From NCBI GenBank assembly GCA_902702965.1, contig CACRXP010000630.1:105119-169118 (forward strand): DNA of 64,000 nucleotides, written 5' to 3'. The notes under the pieces are model-generated. The model was not told where the DNA came from and ran no database searches. It saw only the letters and a list, made by a program, of their open reading frames with translations. The translations under genes were made by a program, and so were the position numbers. Of the stretch, positions 1 through 14,469 are shown piece after piece. Position 1 is the first letter of the stretch. Each line of letters opens with the position of its first letter. This stretch comes from Spirometra erinaceieuropaei. Taxonomy: Eukaryota > Platyhelminthes > Cestoda > Diphyllobothriidea > Diphyllobothriidae.

Positions 1-2349
1 GGAAATGCATTTTTCGTATAGCAAACAACGTTGGTGTCACTGCATGAAGATGTGTCGGGGAAAATCCCTATTTTTGCGGATAGGATGTAAGCGATGAGAT
101 ATCGTACTTTGCTAGATCTTTCAGCTTCAATTAACTTGAATTAACTCCAAACGCGCAAACTGCATCGTTAAGTAGACGGAAGATGCCAATCGGGTAACCA
201 ATCATCGACTGGAGACAACCCACGGCTAAGTTTCCCATTGGTCAAATCGCATCGTCCGCCATGGCCTACAAGCGCGTGCACGTGAGGCCGATGGTCACCT
301 GAATGCCCCCAATGACGTATGCTTTTGGCAGCTGCAAGCTTGCCAGCATATGCCCACCCTGAACGTAGTCAAAACTACCAAAACATCTGCATGCCAGAAG
401 GCTCGAAGCCAAACGGATGGTTGCGCACCGATCCTGTACAAAGTAGGTGACTGGATTGCCTGAGAACAAACGCCATTACTTAGGCCCAGTGTGTGATAGT
501 GTCAAATCAAACTATTTAAAAGCAAGTAAGCGTGCTCTGCACGACCAAAGATCGAACACGAGCCAATATTTACTGAAGTAGAATTGTATGTTTTGTTTGA
601 TTCTCCTGAAACTTGTGGAATGCAGGAGTCCACTGCTGAATGAATTCACGCAGGTGCTAAGCTCTCGAAAGTTATGACCGTTCTCTCAAGAAGTGGTAGC
701 AAAACCCTGCCTAGGGTTTCTCTAGGCAGTATTCAATTTGTATCGTCCACCTCCTGCCAGATTTAAGTCATGCGTCTCACATTGTCTTCAAGTCGTAGGC
801 TCAGATCTACTAGTCCACGCGAAACCTTCTCTAACATTTAACCCTTGAGGTAAACCCACGATTGGATCGCACAGTTACAATTTCGAAAAGCGTGCGTGCA
901 CTTAAAAGCGACCGCCGTCCCCATCCGGCTGTTATTTGCAGGGCCCTTAGCATGCACTCACGAACGAATTTAGGGGCTTGTAAACAGCCGAGTTTTCACC
1001 AGCGGCCCATCTCCGTAGATTTGCAATCCACCTTGATTTCGAATTCAGCAGTTATCGTCACAGTCCGTCAACTGAGTTCATTAGACCTTATCGAGATTTG
1101 AATACAAAATACTAAGGGTAACGTTCAGTGAGGTAACTGAGAGGCCCAAACGCCTCGTGAGTTGGGCATCTGAAGTGTTGAAAATGAAGGAATGAATTAT
1201 TCAAAATGGGAATCCAAGAGCGTGGTGTATCGAATAAGAGACCGTGGGATAGTTTTGCGGATGTTTTTGTTATTTTAAGCAGTTGGGACTGCCCTCAACA
1301 GCCTTAAAGGGTATAATGATATTGCAAGTTAACAGACTTAATTAAATGTAGCATGCTACAACTTAGAAGGACATAATAGGCGATTTAATGCAATCCCAAG
1401 TGTGGATTGAACCGGAAATGAAATGGATGACAGGACATTCCAAATTATCCGGTAATAAAGCCTGACAGGGTAAACGCCAGTCTTACGTGATTGGTCGAAC
1501 TTCTACTTTTACCCCCTCTAGTTAAGCCATTAGCCCACTTGGCAGGAATGACTGGTAGCATAAATAATCACGGGCGTTTCGTGTTAAAAAGCTTTGCTGA
1601 CGACTTGTGGAATACGTCGGGTTCAATCTTTGATTTTTTGGGCGCCCACGCCTCTTTGTGCCGAGAATGATTTTGGTCATACCAACCCCAATTCTACCAA
1701 CGGTAACAGGATGTCGAGGGGGGGGGGGAAGATTCAAGGTAGAGAGGTTTGTTGGTTAAATATCATTAGAAAACCAGTCGAAAGCAAAAGGCGTGGTTTG
1801 ATTTTAAAATGTAAAGAGTCTTCTTATAAGGCCTTAATGAGTTGAGAGGATGTAAATATAAAGCGCACGTGTGCGCCCAGACTTAGGTTAATGTGCGACT
1901 ATAAGAGCGACAAAGACAATTTTGATGTGGCTGCAACCCCAATACACATCACTCCTGGACTTAGTAGACTCTCATTACATCAGTCCCATTTTTGTCGCAA
2001 ATGGAGAGGCTAGTGCCTCAGCGGTTGCCACAGGCAGTTTCATTACCTCTCTTCCTAGGGTCCAGAACGAATGTAAAATTATTATATTCCCTGAACTCAA
2101 CATTTTACGCCTCGTTGCTCCGAGTTCTACTGGACCTGCTAGAACGAAGATCTGGATAGAAAACAGTCCATGTCATAGGATTTTGTTCAATTTTTCCCTA
2201 AAGTGGCATCAGTAACGTCAAATTCTGAATGGAGCAAGTACATTCGAGAGCGAAATATCGACAGTTTCCCAGTGCACCATACTGATTTACAGGTGGAAAG
2301 CCGTCTATCATGGGCGGCGACAAAAACTACCAGCGGTCAAAAGTAAACA

Positions 2350-2374
2350 TGCCATCTATGCCAGATAGATGGCA
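2350..2374. repeat. Perfect 10-bp stem hairpin
   Basis: TGCCATCTAT and its reverse complement ATAGATGGCA flank a 5-nt loop. There is no T-run downstream and no neighbouring gene, so no function is assigned. It may be a relic of a short inverted-repeat element. Confidence 0.6.
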
Positions 2375-5300
2375 CGAGTTATGTGTAAATTGAACACTTG
2401 GAATTGCAAATTTGCGTTAAGGCAGAAATAGAACGAAGGAGTATACCGATATTGTAAGCCAGATAATCAACAGCTTTATTTTTAAACATTTTCCCTTTTC
2501 CAAAATTTCAGGCGCTGCAAAAAACGAACGAGGATGTATGTCTTATAGAAGAAAAATGGGAAATTTTCCGTGAAATGTCTAGACATGTTTTAAATTAAAG
2601 GGGAACTCCCGAGTGTTCTAATAATAATGATGATAATAATAGGTATGTAAATCCATAGATGGGATAGGATCGTCTAAGTAACCCGTGCAGCGATTTACTC
2701 AATCTTCGCAAAACCGCAATACCGATAACCTTTTCGAATGTCTCCATATCGTACTGAACTCCTTACAAGAGAACGGACAAAAATCCTAGTAGGAAATTTG
2801 CCATTGTGAAGTATGCAATATTTCGGCTTAAAACGGGTTCAGGTTTTAGGTCTTTTACAGATTTTTTCGATTTTTCACACACGGTTGAGCAGCAATGTTT
2901 CTCGACATCAATTAGTGCTCTTTGTACCTTTTTTAGTGAATCGAAAACATTTATGGAAATAATCTTACTAAGGACTGAAATTAGCGCTTCCACCGACTCA
3001 AAATCCTCTAAAGTGCAAATGATATGTTGGTGGATAAAAGTTTTGCTGTTTGTTTGAAATAAAACATTCTAGCCTTAAAAAGGCCTGAGCTGCAAAATTT
3101 CTGCCAAAATAAGCGGTTTAAAAATTTATATGAAAAGCAGATGCCCCTGTACAAACGTTAAGTAGCATTGATTTTTGCGATTACTTGCCTAGGTCGGGGG
3201 AGTGAAAACTCAGCTTAAGGCGGTAATATTCGCAGGTATGGTTAAAGTGAGGTTGTTTGCTGTCACCATTACAGGAGTTTTGGACTACGGTTGCCCACTC
3301 AACTGTCCGTTTCAGCTTTCTGGGTAGGATATGAATGGGTTGACCTATATCGTATAGAGGGGGGGGGCGTTGGAAATCGGAGACCTAAAGTATGCATGCA
3401 AAAATAAATATTTCTCCGGGTTATTCAAAGAAAACGTAACTAAAAAGTCCGTTCTTGTTAACAGTTTTCCGAACTTTCGACTTGTGCTATAATTACTGGA
3501 CTTAGCTACGGATCTTGCGATAATACGCGAAAACTCATTACACCAACACAGACGTTAAACTTTGCCTCATTAACTGCAGTCGTACATGACCCACCTAGAG
3601 GAAACGAGGTACAATAAATTAGAGATTTTTCCCATTTGCCCTCCCACCCTAACGCTGCTGATTCCACTAACCCTCAAGTTGCCTTTATTTTGCCTAGGCC
3701 CTTTAGTCTTCCACGAAAGAATGATTATTTTCCTGGGAGTTCTAATAAAAAGTCATCGTAAATTATCAATAGGCGACACGACTTTCGTTCACAACTAGTT
3801 GACAGAGTTCGAGGGAAAAAATTAAAAAAGAATATGCCATGTGTGCTCCAAGGCATAATCGTGGAAGCGAAGATGTCAGTAAGCGCAATATATGCTGCTT
3901 ATGGGAGTTTAAACATAATATTTGCGACATATCCTCGTGTTCATTGAGACTATCATGTCTTGAATAAAATAGGAACCATGTGGCGGGCAAAAACTACATA
4001 AATTTTGGCAAACTCTTCAGGGCAAACAATAAAGTGGGGTTTTTGGCCCTAATTCGCTGGGCGAATAATAATTCGATCATTGGCTCGCTGCGACCTGTAC
4101 CAGTCCAAAAGACTCAGCTCACCGTTCGCTTTCTTGTGCCAATGAGTGAACAAACGAGAACAACTGAGATAACTGATATTGGGTTGCAAGATAACGTGCT
4201 AGCAGTACGGGTCTTAGCTAAAAGCCCAAACACGTGTTTCCCCGATATTCTTCCCCTGTATGGCACAATTGCGAGGAGTTCGGCGGGATAACCGCATAAT
4301 ATTCACTAACCGCCGACAGGCAGCTATTTGTATATATTATTAGCAAGTTAACAGTTAATTTCTGGAGAAAGTAATGATATAGCATCATTAGTTTCTGGTA
4401 AGAACTTCCTCAGTCTCAATATGCCGTTACTTAGGATGTATTTAATCATTAGGGGTTGAAAATACGTGGTTACAATTAGTGTATGAGCCAAATGTTTTGT
4501 TGCATTTTCCGAAAAAAACAACCTATGATGCAACCTTTAGGGCGATTAATTCTGCTTTTCAGACGGCATACACATAAACAAGGCGCAAATAGCCATACGG
4601 AAGTGACGCCAAGACGAAAAACACGTGTTCAGTTTTGTCTCCGATACCCAGGTCCGACAACTCCCTGGGGATGACATTGTGACGATACGGTTTTAACCTG
4701 GAAGATTTGTGGACAAATACGAAGAAGTTTTACAGTTTTTTGTTCAAATTGCCGTCGTTGGACCCCTATAAGAAATATTTAAGCAAAGAAGGTCTGATGG
4801 TAACTAGAAAGCTCATCTGGCGTAGAACCAGACAAATCGAAAGATATATCTTCTTTTTGCTCCTTATGACGTAATTTCTTCATGACTGAACACTGTTAAA
4901 TAAAACCCTCAACTTACTGCCTCCTTAAACGTTTAATGAGCAGTTCCGCCCTGGATCGGCGAATGAAGTAGTGATTAATTGCAAAAAATTGATTCGGCCT
5001 CCGATTTCGGTTACTCCAAATGGAAACGGACAACTTGTTGTCGACTATTATGGAAAAAACCAGCAAGTTCATATTCGCATCCCAAAACCGTTAGGTCGAG
5101 AGAGATACTTTATACAAGTAGCAACTGAAACTTGTTTATTGTAGTCAAATTATTTTTATCATTCGAAAAACATCGGGTTCATTTACTTTTGAGGATTTAA
5201 AAAACCTCTGACGGATGCTTTCCTGTGCACTTTATATTTATTTCAATGTCGTACTTTATAATTTGTTTCTTGTCTATGTCGTTCATATTGCAAACTTTAT

Positions 5301-7425
5301 TATCCCTTAGGTTCCTTCCTTGGTCGCAAATTACCCTCTGATTAGAAATATACTTACCATGCACTTTATACCTATTTACTAGTCTTTGTCAGGCAATGAA
5401 ATAATTATAACTGCTCGAGGCATTTCGTTGCCGAATGTCAGTTTGTCTAGCTTAGCATTACTGTAGTTGGTCTGCCTACCATCCCCTCCCTCCAGGTCTC
5501 CAAATTCCTGTTCCCACTCCTCCTCTCACAACATGTACATTGCACAGGTAATAGTCTCTCAGCCCTCCGCTTTGATCACATTTTGATGTTGTGGTGTTAG
5601 TAGGGGAGGTGGGGGAAAATCAGGCCTTAAATCATTATGGCGCAATAGTAATTTTGTTTATTTATGCAGCCATGGGTTGCCGTTATTCTTGTGCACTCGT
5701 TAAGATGCCAGCAGTTGCGTAGCAGCCATGACTTTGATGTCCGCCGAAACAATCCTAACTAGGGAAGTGGTAAGATGTTATTCTGGTCAAATGTTTGCGG
5801 ATTATTTAGTGCATTACATCTAGTATAGTAACCTGAATTCCCCTAAATGTAAACATTTGAATTGAAATTGAAAACGCTGATAGTAAGCAGGCGAGGTTTG
5901 ACGGACGTGCTTCCTAGACTGGCGTGGGAAAGAATTCGAAGAATATAATAAAACTTATTATCCAAACGAAAACAGTTGAAGGCAAGAACATACATAAAGG
6001 TCAATCGCGTTGCGTTTGACAACAGAAAATAGTGCACACTGTTCACAGAAAGCTCCAAAACAGCACGCAGAAAATCATTTTTGGGAATTACGCAATACGG
6101 TAATGGTCAGAAAGTGCGTTTGGCGCTACGAGGGTCTCAGAAAATCTTCTGTAAGTTGCCTCCCGGTAATCGTTCTCTGATCTGCTTCGTCTTGCTTCCG
6201 GTTGCTCTATTTTTTGAACTGTGACAGCAGAGGTTCAACAACCTAGCTTTCTTGGCCGCTGGCGGATAATAAAAAAAGCAAGAAAAGTGTCCGTTTGCAT
6301 GATAGAGTTATTGAATAATCAAGTTTATCTCAAGATGGTTAAATTTTCTTTACTACGACAATTAAACTTAAGAAGATGTTTAATTTTGTCTAAAAAGCAA
6401 ACCTTTGTAAAGCCACTGACAGTGTCCTGTGTAAGAGGGACTATTAAAGGCTGCATTCCAACCAAACGGAAAACTGCTATTAATATTTCTTAGCAGTGAT
6501 TCAGTTTTTCCGGTGACATGTTTTAGTCTTACGTACTAGACTTCAGAATCCAGCCTTTTCTTTTTATCATCTGTCAGTTAAAATTTATTGTTCGATTGTA
6601 GCACTATGTAGACTGAAAAGGCATTGAGGAATAACAAAGAATCGGGGCAATGGAAACTGTTTTTTGGTAAAATGCGAACATTTGTTCGTCACTATGGCCT
6701 AATCAGCTTTTTATAAACCTATGTTATACCCCCTGCCCTTCATGCGGTGCGTTTTGCCAGATTAGAATTTCGACTGGGAAATAACGTGATGTTCATTCAT
6801 GAACAGCAAACATTTCGCAGAAATTAATGTATGTAAGGTGATGTAATCGGAGTTCTTTTGACTTAAGCGAGAACAGGTTTGTCAGGGAGACTGCGAAGCT
6901 CCTTGCCACCTAAACCCCCAGTCACTGCGGGCGCCTCATTCGATGTGCAAAAGCTTGTGCCGGCTGTAACCTGAAGCTCCAAGGCAAATCAAAAGATCAA
7001 TATCCCCTTTAAAACGTAGTTTAAATGAAAGAAAGTATATCTTATATGGAGTTAAATGGTTATTAGTAGAAAGGACACTTTAGGGATCCTTTTTCGTTGA
7101 AGTCAGATTTTAAGGTTTGGTGCGCATGCAAACATAAACGCCTTATTTTTCTTTAAATAAAAGACTGGCAAGGAATCGAAATCATTGGTGCGCTCTCGGT
7201 CGGTTTAAGTTAAATCACTGAAATTGCAATCTAAGTGCACAGAGACAAAGCCCAGCGAGTCTGGAGTATTAATTCATGATTCACTTGCTCTCTGTAGCTG
7301 GCCCTATTGCATGTCGTTCCGACGTTTGTGAATTTCGAAAGTGTTTTGGGGTATGGGAGACCAACAACATAAAACAAGCAAGAACATTCTATTTTTATCT
7401 GCTCTCCTATGCCAGTACATTACTA

Positions 7426-7445
7426 CAGGGTAGTTTACTACCCTG
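7426..7445. repeat. 9-bp arm palindrome CAGGGTAGT..ACTACCCTG
   Basis: CAGGGTAGT and ACTACCCTG are separated by only TT. The layout resembles two transposon ends joined after loss of the interior, but no longer inverted repeat is visible outside it. Confidence 0.5.
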
Positions 7446-10379
7446 CTAAATATTTCTGTTATATTTTTTGGACAGCCACGTCCTAAATTATCTGTTAAAT
7501 TGACAGTGCTTTATAAAGATCTACCCAATCGAAAACTCGATGTACCAACTTCGCGCTGTTTCTAAATAATGGACTAGCTGAAGCAGAAATATCACCCTAG
7601 ATATATGAGAAAATATGTTTATGAAATAATTCAGGAATAAAAGAACAATAGTCAAACTCTTCCAGACAAACGAATGGACTATTTACAGGTAATCTAAACA
7701 GGTGAAAACAAAAAACTATATCTTACGTCGGTATCCCCTTACTGATTGCTCCAGATGCGGACTAAGACGGCTGTGAATCGGAACCTTAAAAGCAGCCGTG
7801 TAAGAAGAATTCTGAGACTTTGACCCCTGCTTATCATTATTGCTATCTTTATTAGGGAAATCTACACGCCTAAGATTGCTAAGTAAGTTTTATCAACTAG
7901 TTTTAGGGTACACTATTGTCTTCTTATCGGATTAATCGCGACAACGTTATCACAAACGACCGCTTTGGTTGTCAGCACTCAATTTCCAATCATTGTGATA
8001 AGTTCCCTTTTCGCTTTAAAAAATAGCTCACACAACAAGAGTGAGAAAGAAGCTTTTCTTATAAATCAGGACCATCACAGAATTTCTTTTGCATACAAGG
8101 TAAAAAATGACCACCTACGGCTTGCACAGAGGGAGACGATGCATTGGAAACTAAAATATACCTTCGGATAAACGAATACACTCCACGCCTTGAAATATGT
8201 CTTAATTTTCAGTTACTTTGTGAGGCGAATTTCGAACATAAACAAGCTTGTTGGTTTAAACGCTGGTTTAAAAATTCTGGCTAGTTAACATGGTATAGTC
8301 AGTACTATGATTTATTCTGGATACTAAATAGTTTTCCCATATATATTGTCCAAGTAAACGTCGGTGAACATGTTTAGCACTTAGTAAAGACGTGGAAGCC
8401 CTATTTGCACTCGTTTGAAAAGAAGCATTTGAGAGAATTGAAACTGTGGAGGAAAGATCGGTGTTTTGCAATTTTTAATGAGAGCCGTCCTTCATTTTCT
8501 GTGTCTGAACAGTCAAGGCAACTTTTCATGTTTTTTGGTAAAAAGAAATAAACCGGCCTTGTTTTAAAGTGCATAAACTGACCTCTTCAACTCATTTGCG
8601 GTCAACGATCTACCTGTAAATGTCAGAAACTTGCCATCACTTCCCAAGGAGCCTTTTGATTGCCATTAAGTTCCCAATAATATTCTCTCATTTCGCTATT
8701 TATGTTAGCTGATCAACGTGTTCCACAAATGGTATAGCGTGGAGAAAGGCGTAAAAATTTGCACTGCTTGATAAGCATTGACCGGAAGCCACGCAAAGGA
8801 CCAACGTGCCTAACGAGAAGGACCTAGACTTTTGCGCCGAGGAATTAATCGGTCTGAGGTGCAATATACAGAAATCAACAACGGACGCTCTTGATAGCTA
8901 AGGGCAAGGAATTAACTCGAAGTAAACTTACGACAGTAAAAGCGATCTCTGGGACTGGAAACTAAACAGATATTTCTACCGCCAGCACTACTGCGTACGG
9001 TATGTCCTCCATCGATTTACTAATTCGTGCTAGCTAGTACCTGCGCTGTCAAGTATGGTCTGTCGTGTTACCTAAGCATATACTACTGGCTGCCTGTTAG
9101 CAGTTTATGAGTATTACACAGTTATTCCGCTGTGACTGATGGACTTCGGCCCAAATATGCATGTCGAAATTTAGTTTGAGCCTATAAGTGCCAAACAAAC
9201 TGCTTCACTCCAAGTTGGCGATTCATTTCTGAGGAAATGGTAAAGCTACAATTTCGGAGCTATTGTATCTACCCAAAAGCATATAGGGGACGCAGGGGGA
9301 CACACTGATAAACTGAACCCCCCCCCCACAGCTGTGCCATGCAGCGGCAGAATACTGACCAAACACGTGTCTGGACTTTTAGTTAGTACCTATGCAGTCA
9401 AGTGGGGGTAAATCGTGCCATCTCTGTATGTGCTGGGAAGACAAACGGTTATTAGTCGGTACGGAACTATTTGACAGGCGGAGGAGAATTAAACGTTGAA
9501 AAATAGGAAAACAGCTCCATATAAGATACAGTTTTTGGACCATTTGAGAAGGTTATTGCTCTTAGAATGAAGTTATTTTTTCGTCTTATCCCTCAACAGC
9601 AGAAAACTAAACATTCTTGGATTTTTTACAGTAGCAATTACTCATAATATGAGCGTCGTATATTCATAATTTCCGCAGCTTAATCTTCGTCGACATAAGT
9701 ATTTTGGCGCCATCAGTTGCTTTGTACCTGAGTTTATGCAGATCAGCTTCCTATTTTGTTTCTTGCTACTTATGGGGACAAGAGACACGCAGAATCCTGA
9801 TAAATAGAGACATTGTCACATTCACTTATCTCATTCAAATATTTCCTTAGAATACGTCTTTGTTGGCATAAGACTTATCCGTGTCTTACCTACAAAAGAT
9901 AGGGAATTAAATTAACGTTGGGGAGATACGGTTAATTATTACTGCTCTTAAAACTGTTGTTTTGAGAGGTCGATGAAGTCAGAGGGACGACTTTTAGTCA
10001 AATGTCCACAAGTCTTTACTTAAAAACACGGATTAGGGTTTCAAATTACGACTGATTCGGTTCAAGTAACTTCAATTTCTTTTAAAAAATAATTGCAGTT
10101 GCCAAGATCTGCGCTTCCTTATCTATTGCTTTTTGAGGTTAATTGCTTTAGGTAAATCCAGTTGAGTAGGATGGACCGCTCTGAACATACGCCAATGAAA
10201 TTAACTGAACTGTGTAACCTCTGTCACACAGATTTAACCGCCTGTCCTTGGCTGCCGCACAGAAGAAATATTAAAAAGGCTAACACGCACGAGACCTTTC
10301 TCAACTGTCTTCTACGAAAAAGTTGTGTTTGCTTAGAATATTTGTACAAACCTGAGAGTTAAATCGTCAAATTTCATGA

Positions 10380-10860
10380 CTTCCCCCGTAGGCTTCACGG
10401 AGTGGAGGCGGCGCTTGCAACTTACGCTACGTACACCGCACTCTCTCATCTCCACCAACTTCCCTCTAATAGCAAGACAGCATCACGGCGGCCGGAGGTG
10501 GATGCAGGTCCAGCGGCCAACAAAGCGAAACAGCGCACGTGCCACACATGACCTGGTCGCCGCACAATGTATCAGGCTTCAGTGAGTACGGCTCGGATCT
10601 CAAACACGTGGTAGTGTCAATAGGCCACATTAAAAGGGAGTCACTGCAGCCTGACTTTCAGTCCTTCAGTTGTCCTCAAAATACCCCCATGAGGATCGAA
10701 TTATCTAGTCAGTTGGCAGGCTTCCAGTCCATGAATTTTAGCGCTAGCGATAAATTTATACGTGTCTAATTTATTGCAGTGAGGAATGCACGGGCATCCC
10801 ATGAAGATGGATTTCCCGAAGTCAGCCTCAATCTCTCTTCCCTCTCCCATACCTCAGTCG
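10380..10860 (-). repeat. Interspersed repeat X, copy 1 (inverted)
   Basis: The reverse complement aligns with the X copies at 46338-46984 and 58540-59070. Shared blocks, in order, are a GGGA-rich stretch after a CAGT-GGCTG-like start, an A/T-rich ACTATAAA-like box, a segment ending GGCTGCAATGGCTCCTTCTT (here diverged, near 10625-10655), a GGATCCGAGCC block, and the GGTGG-GAGGAGAGAG block near 10440-10470. The 3' end seen in other copies is missing or unrecognisable. The copy is strongly diverged. It is non-coding as far as I can tell. Confidence 0.6.
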
Positions 10861-13800
10861 ACTGGCCGAGCCTCTCTACCGAATAGGGATGGGATTGGAG
10901 GCAGTGGCTGAGCGAAATAAACATCTCGTTTACGTGCACCAGGGTGCATTAAAGGGCATGTTTCCCACGTAAGTTAGACGTGAATTTATCGGCATGCCAC
11001 ACTTTTTTCGTCATATCGGCGATGACAAAGTGGATCGCTTGCTTGCGGTGGGTATAGAAATGGCGTTACTTGAGTAGCGTACATGTGTGTTGTGTAGGTT
11101 CATATCTAATGTCGGGAAGTTTGTGCAGGCAGGTTAGAACAGGTGTTCTGATGGGAGGTGGACTGCGGGTGTTCGTCTAAGATTATTTGGAAGGCACGTA
11201 TGACTAAATAGACCTATGGAATGGTCAAATTTCCTCGTGTGGTATGGGCAGGAGAGGTTGGAACGACAGTATATGTTGGGGGTTACAGAAATTGATTCAC
11301 CGGTCTCATAGAGACAAATTCGCAAGTAGTCGAACAGGTTGGTGAGTGGTGTACATGGCCGTCTGATCAGTATGTGGCTGTGGCTACGTAGCTGATGGTG
11401 GCGACAATGCTAGTAATGTAGACACAAGTTAAAGTGGATTTGGTAGAAAAGGTCTTAAAGGAGGTTTCGAGGTTCGGACATAAGTTGGTTATGGTGATAC
11501 TGCAGCGAATGGACAAATGCTGTGCCAGAATGTGCATTTTCAGTCCGATGGCCTGTGTAGAACATGGGGATGCGGGCAAGGTGTTTGTTCCGTATGTTGT
11601 TTCGAACGCTTTTTTGCGCCCACCAGTATTGGTCAGTGCACCAACGGTGTGGTTTATCAGCAATTTTAGGCCATTTTTATAGCCTCTCCTCGCAAGAGAG
11701 ACGGCAGCCCTACTAGATAGGGCTGCTTAGCCATTCCAGTTGGCTGCCGAATTCTGCTATGGGTCACGGCTATTGTTTAGTGAAAGACGACCCGAGTTAG
11801 CATGAGCCGCCTAGGGGAATGCATGTCGTCCTCATTTAATGGTAATTTTTGCGGGTGAAGTGGGGTTTTTGGGGATTGTTTCAGGGAACACCGGGGTATA
11901 AAGACATGCATACGCAGGACGCCCTCATCCGATCTGGTCTATTAGTTAATGAGGTTAACTGAGGCGCGGCCGTTGTGCTACGTAAGGTTTCATTGAGCCA
12001 TTAACTAAAGGGGGTGCTGGGGCGGTCCATGTAGAAGCATCTACCAGGTTCACCCAAGCGTTTGGCGGGACAATCAGTGTATTTTTTTAAATATCTGGTC
12101 GTGCTTACGATAACATTTCCAGGCGGTGTCGCCATACATCTACATGTCTAAATGTTACCAACAATGTGTCTGCAGGAGGGCATCCTCGTCAACGTAAAGT
12201 CGTTTATCGTCCATCGACGAGCCTGGAATGACCGTAAGGCTGCGACGCTAATCCCCGGCCAGGAAACCCCATACACCCCTCAACAAAAACAAGGCCGGTC
12301 TGTCGCATCAACATTCTCCGCTTAGAGTAAAATGTCAGGGATTTAAGACTTAGCAGATTAAGTATCATCAATTAATTCATCTTTACTGATACATCATATT
12401 TTTTTATTCCCACGTCGTGCAGACTGTAAAAATAGATAGTTTAAACGGGAGCTTCGAACCATGTTTCACTCGAACCGATTTTAACAATTAACTGAGCCTG
12501 GTTGTCGCATTCTGGCATTCTAAACTTTGCTACTTTGGATTACTTTGACTTCCTTGGTTGTGTTTGACCGTTCCTTTTTAAATCTTTAGCGAAATACTGA
12601 CGTCAATCTCTCCCATAGCGGTTACTACCAAATGCTCCACAAGATTTAGACTACTTAAATACTAAAATTTTGAAGTAGCTGCCACCAACTCAAGCACATA
12701 TTAACGTAATCACAACTTAGGCGAAGCAATACAACGATAAAAGAGAGAAAGCAGGTGATGCACTATGACCTCATCTCCAGACGGCAAGCTTTCATTGTTT
12801 AAAATTTGGAAAAGATTTGCAATAGCTTTGACAATTTCTGCTTCTTATATAGACCCAAAGTAAACCAACATTTCGAGTCGGGCCTCCAGGTCGAATGTAA
12901 ACTCCTTTTTTTCGTCAGTTCACCAATATAGGCCTCTCACTGAATTTCTCCACAGGATTAAATATGCCCCACGACGACGCTTCTGAATGCCCACTTTTCA
13001 AGGTAAGATCCCTTTAATGGTTTTATACTACAACGTGGTCTTTATGGACTTCGTCCGAGCCAGACAGGCAGCATCCTTTATTCTCCGATTCATTTTGAAC
13101 ATTTCATCTCTTATGCAGCTTCTAGATAGGAAAATTAATCTGGTACTTCAAACAAATAAGCTCCTGCCTATTTCAGTTATCCCTTGCCTATTTTGAGCAC
13201 TGTATGTATCATGTCACAAAATATGCTGACATTGATAGAATCGGCACTCAAGCAATTAAGTAAATCGGTGTTCTATACGCTCAACGGGCTTTTAGACAGA
13301 CCTGAAGTTTGATATGTATCAGTGCGAGCACAGTCTAATGATTATCATTATCACGAAATGGCCCCCAATAGGAACACGAAAACCCCTTGTTGGAGCAGCA
13401 AAATAACATTCTTATAATCCTGGTTGCCAAGCAACCCAACGCCACAAAAAAGCCTGACAGCCTGGTCCTTCATCCCAAAGCGAATTTTAATGCTGTTTTC
13501 CAACATACCTGAACTGCATCGTCTGGGATCAACCCAAACTTTTTTAAATATTCAAACTGACAGGACTGTTCTTCAGATCGGTTATTCCTTCGTTTACTGG
13601 ATTTCTACCAAATCTCTAAATAGGAATGATCACTCCTCTACTAAACAGACGCCTCATTGAAAATGTATGTTCGATAGAAAAGAAGTCGGAGTTTTCAGTA
13701 AGTCAAGGGCTGATATGAACAAATAAGCAGAGGAGTCTAGCGGAGCCGATGGAGGCTTGATTTCATCTAACCGTTCTCTAAGAAAACTTTCAAAACATTT

Positions 13801-14469
13801 TTGGGGCAGAAGAACGGGCGTAGGCATCTATTCCATATATCCAACTGATGAATAGTGCGCCCGATCCCGTCTTGCTTCGATGTTTCACCCCTCCGATCTA
13901 GAGACCGATATCTTTACCTCACGGTCATTGTGCAACGCCCTAAACAACCGACCACATGGAACTTACTTCGTACAATACACCATGGGCGATATGTTTAATT
14001 CACTTACGTATGCTCTCACATTTCACTCGATCCCACTTCGCCCCCAGTCAGTCATAAGCGACACGCTAGATATCGCGTAAAAAGCACCGCCAAACTTCAC
14101 ACACTCTAAGAGAAGAGAGCTTAACGAAACAGGATAAAAGTGCTGCAAAAACAGTAGTAAAGGTCAGAAAGGTTCCACTGGATTTGTCTGTTATATAGTC
14201 ATCGCCACCCAGGCTGTATATAAAACTCAGGGTAAGAAAATGTGGTGAAGAGGAATGGATGATGCAGCGGAGCATTTTTTTATTGTTTCGAACTCGTCTA
14301 GGAATCCGTCTTCAGTGATAGTAACAGCAACAGAGCAAGCAACAGTTTGAAAGTCCCGAACATTAAATAAAATGCTCCGATGCTCGACTCCCCTTCTTCT
14401 TCACTTATACATACTCCTGGAACTCGAACTTTCACCTTCATTTAAGAAAATCTGGGCTTCGAACCCACG
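10861..14469. other. Unassigned sequence
   Basis: No coding or repeat assignment. A 9-bp perfect hairpin (GCAGCCCTA / TAGGGCTGC) lies at 11704-11726. The part from about 11000 to 12300 is more G-rich than the rest and has overlapping open frames on both strands at 11367-11682, none with a recognisable motif. Confidence 0.45.
11704..11726. repeat. 9-bp stem hairpin
   Basis: GCAGCCCTA and TAGGGCTGC flank a CTAGA loop. It is terminator-like in shape, but there is no T-run and this is a eukaryotic context. No function is inferred. Confidence 0.55.

Larger units (their letters stand above)
1..10379. other. Unassigned AT-rich sequence
   Basis: I recognise no gene, RNA gene or repeat family in this block. 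Reading frames are short and none shows a known motif. Local features are homopolymer G/C runs near 1719, 3360 and 9319, an AT-rich triplet run near 2620-2642, and perfect hairpins at 2350-2374 and 7426-7445 (listed separately). A minus-strand frame at 2763-3063 is open for about 100 codons, is rich in amphipathic helix-like residues and ends in a hydrophobic tail. It follows an AG-ended pyrimidine stretch that could be a splice acceptor, but it lacks an early ATG and the opposite strand is also open, so I do not call it a gene. The block could be intergenic or intronic. Confidence 0.5.
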
